Origin: Micromonospora thermarum
GTDB lineage: Bacteria; Actinomycetota; Actinomycetes; Mycobacteriales; Micromonosporaceae
Direction: 5' to 3'
NCBI RefSeq assembly: GCF_012034245.1
Contig: NZ_JAATEO010000004.1
Location: forward strand, 220,254-284,253
DNA: 64,000 bases
The notes below the pieces were generated by a model, which saw only the letters and a list, made by a program, of their open reading frames with translations, made no database searches and was not told where the DNA came from. Shown here piece by piece: positions 59,109-64,000 of the stretch (positions within the stretch are counted from its first letter, which is position 1; every line of letters starts with the position of its first letter). Position numbers and translations under genes: made by a program.

Positions 59109-59441
59109 GCGTGGTGCCGTGGTCAGCATAGCGACTGACGTCCGGATTTCCCGTGCGCCAGGCGTCCCGAGCACGGGAAACGTCAACATGCCGACCCGAG
59201 CCGGCTGGAGCTTGCGGCGATTGCTGCCGCACCGTGCCCGAGTGACCGGTATGCGTATGCCGTCCGTCCCACCCGCCGCTTCCCCGCCTTGGCAGCGCAG
59301 GAAAAGGCGTTTACCGTGCAGTGACACGGTCGACACCTCGGCAACGGGGCGCCGGCCGTTGGCCGGTACCCGCAGGGTACCGGTCGCTCCTTCACTCGGA
59401 TCGTCCGGCACGTTCCTGCCGGTGAAAGGAAGCATCCCCCC
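59109..59441. other. Intergenic region between tRNA-Thr and the sugar ABC ATPase
   Basis: These 333 nt contain the promoter of the msiK-type gene. The clearest element is a perfect palindrome at 59363-59383. Small frames in the region look non-coding. I see no other structure I can name. Confidence 0.5.
59363..59383. promoter_or_regulatory. Perfect palindrome upstream of the sugar ABC ATPase
   Basis: CCGGTACCC-GCA-GGGTACCGG is a perfect 9-3-9 palindrome 58 bp before the ATG of the MsiK-type gene. It is a strong candidate operator; the protein that binds it is unknown. Confidence 0.55.
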
Positions 59442-60533
<1,092 letters not shown>

Positions 60534-60541
60534 CGTACGAG

Positions 60542-60577
60542 AAAAGGGGCGGCCCGCTTCGGCGGACCGCCCCTTTT
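60542..60577. terminator. Bidirectional terminator between msiK and rlmB
   Basis: AAAAGGGGCGG...CCGCCCCTTTT forms a 16-bp stem with one mismatch. A and T runs on both ends make it a good terminator in either direction. It lies between convergent stops. Confidence 0.85.
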
Positions 60578-60593
60578 CGTGTCTGCGGAACCG

Positions 60594-61715
60594 TCAGCCC
60601 TCGACGGCCCGGCGGCGCGCCACCTCGGCGAGGGTCACGGCCGCCGCGACGCTGGCGTTGAGCGACTCGACGTCGGAGATCATGGGGATGCTGACGGTCA
60701 GGTCGCAGGTCTCGCCGACCAGCCGGGACAGCCCGCGCCCCTCGGAGCCGACCACGACGACCAGCGGGCCGACGGCGGCTTCCAGGTCGTACAGGTCGGT
60801 CTCGCCGTCGGCGTCCAGGCCGACCACGACGAAGCCGGCGTCCTTGCAGGCCTTCAGCGACCGGGTCAGGTTGGTCACCTGGGCGACCGGGACACGCGCC
60901 GCCGCGCCGGCGCTGGTCCGCCAGGCGGTCGCGGTGATCCCGGCGGCCCGCCGCTCGGGTACGAACACACCCTGCGCGCCGAACGCGGCGGCGGACCGGA
61001 TCACGGCGCCCAGGTTGCGCGGGTCGGTGACCCCGTCGAGCGCGACCAGCAGCGGCGCGGCCTGTTCCAGTGCGGCCGCCATCAGATCCTCGAAGGGCTC
61101 GTACGCGAACGGCGGCACCTGGAGGCCGATCCCCTGGTGCAGCACACCGCCGGTCATCCGGTCCAGCTCGGCGCGGCTGACCTCCAGGAGGGCGATGCCC
61201 CGGTCGGCGGCGGTGCGGATGATCTCGTTGACCCGGTCGTCGATGTCGATGCCCTGCGCGACGTAGAGGGCGGTCGCCGGCACGTTCGCGCGCAGCGACT
61301 CCAGCACCGGGTTACGGCCGACCAGCAGCTCCGGCGCGTCCTTGGCCGGGTTCGCCTTGCGGCCGGGGGCGACCCGGGGGCCGCTCCGGCCGGCCGGCTT
61401 GCCCCGCCCGCCGCCCTTGCCGGCGGGTACGCCCCGGCCACCGCCCTTGCCCCAGGTGGTGTCCTTCGTGCCAGGCTTGCCGATCTTGGGGGCGCGCCCC
61501 TCCTCGGCGGCGGCCCGGCGCTCCTTGTCCTGCTTCCAGGCGGTGCGCTGGGGCAGCTTCTCGGTGCCCGAGTACGCCTTGTGCCAGGGCCGCTCGTCGG
61601 CGGGCAGGGTGCGGCCCCGGCCGGCGAGGGCGTCCTTGCCCTTGCCGCCGGAGCCCTTCGGGGCGCCTGCCTTCGGCGTCAGTCGCCGGCCACGGCGCTG
61701 CGAGTTGCCGGCCAT
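60594..61715 (-). CDS. rlmB: 23S rRNA (guanosine-2'-O)-methyltransferase RlmB
   Basis: The 373-residue protein is of the TrmH/SpoU family. Residues 1-125 are a very basic, Gly/Lys/Arg-rich, probably disordered extension. The substrate-binding and SPOUT domains follow: [50 protein letters not shown] and the knot motif [18 protein letters not shown]. It methylates the 2'-OH of a guanosine in the 23S rRNA peptidyl-transferase region. The ATG at 61715 overlaps the cysS stop (TGATG), so the two are coupled. Confidence 0.95.
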   Translation of the reverse strand: MAGNSQRRGRRLTPKAGAPKGSGGKGKDALAGRGRTLPADERPWHKAYSGTEKLPQRTAWKQDKERRAAAEEGRAPKIGKPGTKDTTWGKGGGRGVPAGKGGGRGKPAGRSGPRVAPGRKANPAKDAPELLVGRNPVLESLRANVPATALYVAQGIDIDDRVNEIIRTAADRGIALLEVSRAELDRMTGGVLHQGIGLQVPPFAYEPFEDLMAAALEQAAPLLVALDGVTDPRNLGAVIRSAAAFGAQGVFVPERRAAGITATAWRTSAGAAARVPVAQVTNLTRSLKACKDAGFVVVGLDADGETDLYDLEAAVGPLVVVVGSEGRGLSRLVGETCDLTVSIPMISDVESLNASVAAAVTLAEVARRRAVEG

Positions 61716-63130
61716 CAGTCCTGCTCTCCAATAGTCCAACGGGGGCCCTGGGGGGTGTCCTCGACCACCACGCCGGCCTGCTTGAGCTGGTCGCGTACCG
61801 CGTCGGCGGCGGCCCAGTCCTTCCGGCTGCGCGCCTGCGCGCGCTGCTCGAGGGCCAGGGCCACCAGGGAGTCCACCACGGCGCGCAGATCCTCCGCGCC
61901 GCCGCCACCGGTCCACGCCGGGTCCAGGGGGTCGACTCCGAGGATATCCAGCATGGCGCGCACCTGGCCGAGCGCGGTGCGCACGGTCACATCGTCGCCG
62001 CCGGTCAGCGCGGTGTTGCCGTCCCGGACCACCTCGTGCAGCACGGCGAGCGCGGCCGAGGTGTTGAGGTCGTCGTCCATGGCGGCGGCGAAGGCGCCCG
62101 GCACCTCGCCGAGCGGCCCCGCGCCCACCCGCTCGGCGGCCCGCTGGACGAAGCCCTCGACGCGCCGGTACGCGACGGCCGCCTCGCGCAGCGAGTCCTC
62201 CGAGTAGTCGATGGCCGACCGGTAGTGCGCGGCGGCGTAGTAGTAGCGCAGCTCCACCGGGCGGACGCCGAGCGAGTCGACGTACGTCAGGTCGAGCGTG
62301 TTGCCCAGCGACTTGCCCATCTTGGCGCCGCCGATGTTCAGCAGGCCGTGGTGCACCCAGTACCGCGCGAACGGCAGCCCGGCCGCCTGCGACTGGGCGA
62401 GCTCGTTCTCGTGGTGCGGGAACGTCAGATCCAGCCCGCCGCCGTGGATGTCGAACTCGGCCCCCAGGTAGCGCCAGCACATCGCAGAGCACTCGATGTG
62501 CCAGCCGGGCCGGCCCCGCCCCCACGGCGACGGCCAGTACGCGTCCGCCGGCTCCTCCGGCTTGGCGCCCTTCCACAGGGCGAAGTCGCGCGGGTCGCGC
62601 TTGCCCCGGTCGGGCGCGTCGCCGGCGGACTGCATGTCGTCCGGCGACTGGTTGGACAGCGCCCCGTACGCCGGCCAGGAGCACACGTCGAAGTAGACGT
62701 CGCCGGAGCCGTCGGTGGCCGGGTAGGCGTGCCCGGTGTCGATGAGCTTCGCGATCAGCTCGTGCATCTCCGGGATGTGCCCGGTCGCCCGCGGCTCGTA
62801 CGTCGGGGGCAGCACGTTCAGCGCCCGGTACGCGGCGGCGAGCTTCAGCTCGTTGGCGTACGCGATCGACCAGAACGGCCGGCCCTGCTCCTGCGCCTTC
62901 ACGAGGATCTTGTCGTCGATGTCGGTGAGGTTCCGGACGAACCGGACCTCGAAACCGTGCGCGAGCAGCCACCGGCGCAGCACGTCGTAGTTGACCCCGG
63001 AGCGAAGGTGCCCGATGTGCGGCGGCGCCTGGAGGGTGAGACCACACAGGTAGACCCCCACCTTGCCGGCTTCCCGCGGGACGAAGTCCCGCACCGATCG
63101 GGTGGCGGTGTCATACAGGCGTAGCGTCAC
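61715..63130 (-). CDS. cysS: Cysteinyl-tRNA synthetase
   Basis: The 471-residue enzyme charges tRNA-Cys. It has the zinc ligand Cys29, HIGH motif PHIGH (38-41 region), [27 protein letters not shown] and KMGKSLGN as the KMSKS variant. Length and the [11 protein letters not shown] region fit CysS, not the mycothiol ligase MshC. The GTG at 63130 has TACCCT 6 nt upstream, giving a leaderless transcript that continues into rlmB. It is divergent from the IclR gene with only 63 nt in between. Confidence 0.97.
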   Translation of the reverse strand: MTLRLYDTATRSVRDFVPREAGKVGVYLCGLTLQAPPHIGHLRSGVNYDVLRRWLLAHGFEVRFVRNLTDIDDKILVKAQEQGRPFWSIAYANELKLAAAYRALNVLPPTYEPRATGHIPEMHELIAKLIDTGHAYPATDGSGDVYFDVCSWPAYGALSNQSPDDMQSAGDAPDRGKRDPRDFALWKGAKPEEPADAYWPSPWGRGRPGWHIECSAMCWRYLGAEFDIHGGGLDLTFPHHENELAQSQAAGLPFARYWVHHGLLNIGGAKMGKSLGNTLDLTYVDSLGVRPVELRYYYAAAHYRSAIDYSEDSLREAAVAYRRVEGFVQRAAERVGAGPLGEVPGAFAAAMDDDLNTSAALAVLHEVVRDGNTALTGGDDVTVRTALGQVRAMLDILGVDPLDPAWTGGGGAEDLRAVVDSLVALALEQRAQARSRKDWAAADAVRDQLKQAGVVVEDTPQGPRWTIGEQD

Positions 63131-63136
63131 CGTACA

Positions 63137-63142
63137 AGGGTA
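63137..63142 (-). promoter_or_regulatory. -10 hexamer for cysS (leaderless)
   Basis: TACCCT on the minus strand lies 6 nt before the GTG at 63130. Confidence 0.55.
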
Positions 63143-63180
63143 TCCGTCCCCGCTTTTCCGGGTCGCCCGGAGCCGGGTCG

Positions 63181-63186
63181 TACGCT
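63181..63186 (+). promoter_or_regulatory. -10 hexamer for the IclR gene (leaderless)
   Basis: TACGCT lies 7 nt before the GTG at 63194, with no Shine-Dalgarno. It faces the cysS -10 across only 38 nt, so the two promoters overlap. Confidence 0.55.
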
Positions 63187-63193
63187 GCAGGTC

Positions 63194-63955
63194 GTGGACA
63201 CCACCGCCCGACCCGGCAGCGACCCGACGGCCGGGGACGCCACCCGCCCCACGGTGCCGCCCGGCGCGGGCCCGGCGACCGGCGGCCGGGTGACGGCCGG
63301 TGGGCGCGGCGAGGCCGAAGTCCGCGGCGGTGAGAGCGCCCAGACCCTGGATCGCGGGCTGCGGCTGCTGCACCTGGTCGCCGACGCGCCCAATGGGCTG
63401 ACCGTCACGGAGGCGGCGAACCGGCTGGCCATCGGCCGCGCGGCGGTGTACCGGCTGGTCGCGCCGCTGACCGCGCACGGGATGCTGCGCCGGGACGCCG
63501 ACGGCCGGCTGCGGCTCGGGGCCGGTGTGCTGCACCTCGCCCGGCGGGCCCAGCCGCTGCTCGCCGAGGGGGCGCTGCCGGCGCTGCGCCGGCTCGCCGA
63601 GCAGGCCGGCGCGACCGCCCACCTGACCGTGGTCGAGGGCGGCGAGGGTGTCGCCCTGGCCGTGGTGGAACCGAGTTGGACGGCGTTCCACGTGGCGTAC
63701 CGCACCGGGGCGCGGCATCCGCTGGAGCGCGGGGCCGCGGGCCGGGCCATCCTCGCCGGCCGGTCGGGCGCCGCCGGCCCGGTGAGCACCGCCGGGGAGT
63801 TGCAGTCCGGGGCGTACGGGGTGGCCGCGCCGGTGTTGGGCGTACCGGGCCTGGAGGCGAGCGTGGGCGTGGTGTCCCTGGCACCCCTGGACACCGAGAC
63901 GGTCGGCGCGCAGGTGCTCGCGGCGGCCACAGCCGTCGCGTCCGCCCTCAGTTGA
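63194..63955 (+). CDS. IclR-family transcriptional regulator
   Basis: The 253-residue protein has a disordered N-terminal extension of about 45 residues, an IclR winged helix ([39 protein letters not shown]) and the IclR effector domain ([34 protein letters not shown]). The effector is unknown. It is divergent from cysS-rlmB. The last 45 nt of the window after it hold no feature I can identify. Confidence 0.9.
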   Translation: MDTTARPGSDPTAGDATRPTVPPGAGPATGGRVTAGGRGEAEVRGGESAQTLDRGLRLLHLVADAPNGLTVTEAANRLAIGRAAVYRLVAPLTAHGMLRRDADGRLRLGAGVLHLARRAQPLLAEGALPALRRLAEQAGATAHLTVVEGGEGVALAVVEPSWTAFHVAYRTGARHPLERGAAGRAILAGRSGAAGPVSTAGELQSGAYGVAAPVLGVPGLEASVGVVSLAPLDTETVGAQVLAAATAVASALS

Positions 63956-64000
63956 CCCCTTGATCCACTCGGCTTCATTGACGTCGGCGTGTCCGAGTCA

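Noticed and set aside
61715..63130. Mycothiol ligase MshC instead of CysS
   Set aside because: The length (471 residues), the PHIGH context and the complete C-terminal anticodon-binding region fit CysS better.

Overview
The window is high-GC actinobacterial chromosome, most likely Micromonospora or a close relative in the Micromonosporaceae. The reasons are the very high GC3, GTG and TTG starts, a conservon (sensor kinase, roadblock, DUF742, GTPase), an actinobacterial gas vesicle cluster, the XRE-DUF5753/DUF397 pair, a SapA-like secreted protein and many start codons with a -10 hexamer 6-8 nt upstream (leaderless transcripts). No transposase, integrase, CRISPR array or rRNA was seen. One tRNA gene (Thr, TGT) lies on the minus strand at 59032-59108.

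Layout. 1-8.7 kb: end of a subtilisin-like protease, acetyltransferases, groEL with two CIRCE sites, a Pro-rich membrane protein, a cold shock protein and a PaaN-type aldehyde dehydrogenase. 8.7-15.5 kb: a zinc-ribbon threonine synthase paralogue behind a SAM-I riboswitch, a minimal GntR repressor with palindromic sites, and an ABC-2 exporter whose ATPase is fused to an extracellular alpha/beta hydrolase. 15.5-24.1 kb: an orphan sensor-like membrane protein, the conservon and a CDC48-like AAA ATPase. 24.1-29.6 kb: a ten-gene gas vesicle operon on the minus strand (two accessory genes, then gvpA, F, G, O, J, L, S, K), nearly all genes overlapping or 1-3 nt apart, behind a candidate SigB-type promoter. 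29.7-34.4 kb: acetyltransferase, PP2C-like protein, DUF3263 and a second ABC-2 exporter with two ATAC-N3-GTAT operators. 34.4-38.4 kb: an amino-sugar (GlcNAc) operon (SIS, ROK kinase, nagA) divergent from a DeoR regulator. 38.5-50.8 kb: DUF4032, PAP2, APC permease, a double-RCK channel-like protein, a DNA glycosylase-like protein, a CrtU-like oxidoreductase, HNH nuclease, Ser/Thr kinase, enoyl-CoA hydratase, LysR and a DJ-1/Hsp31 protein. 50.8-59 kb is the most accessory-looking part: truncated ltrA, DUF998 and hydrolase remnants, XRE/DUF397, a poly-gamma-glutamate hydrolase, an ice-binding-type adhesin, a second PP2C-like protein, a SapA-like protein and DinB. 59-64 kb: tRNA-Thr, a MsiK-type sugar ABC ATPase, rlmB-cysS and an IclR regulator.

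How parts fit together. The nag operon imports no sugar itself, but the MsiK-type ATPase at 59.4 kb is of the kind that energises several sugar importers, GlcNAc importers among them. The conservon, CDC48-like ATPase and gas vesicle cluster lie next to each other, but no shared regulation can be shown from sequence. The points most worth testing are the SAM riboswitch whose P1 helix overlaps the ribosome-binding site of a threonine synthase paralogue (possibly a methionine-pathway enzyme), the hydrolase-ABC fusion, the shared ATAC-N3-GTAT operators and the channel-like protein with a non-canonical selectivity filter.
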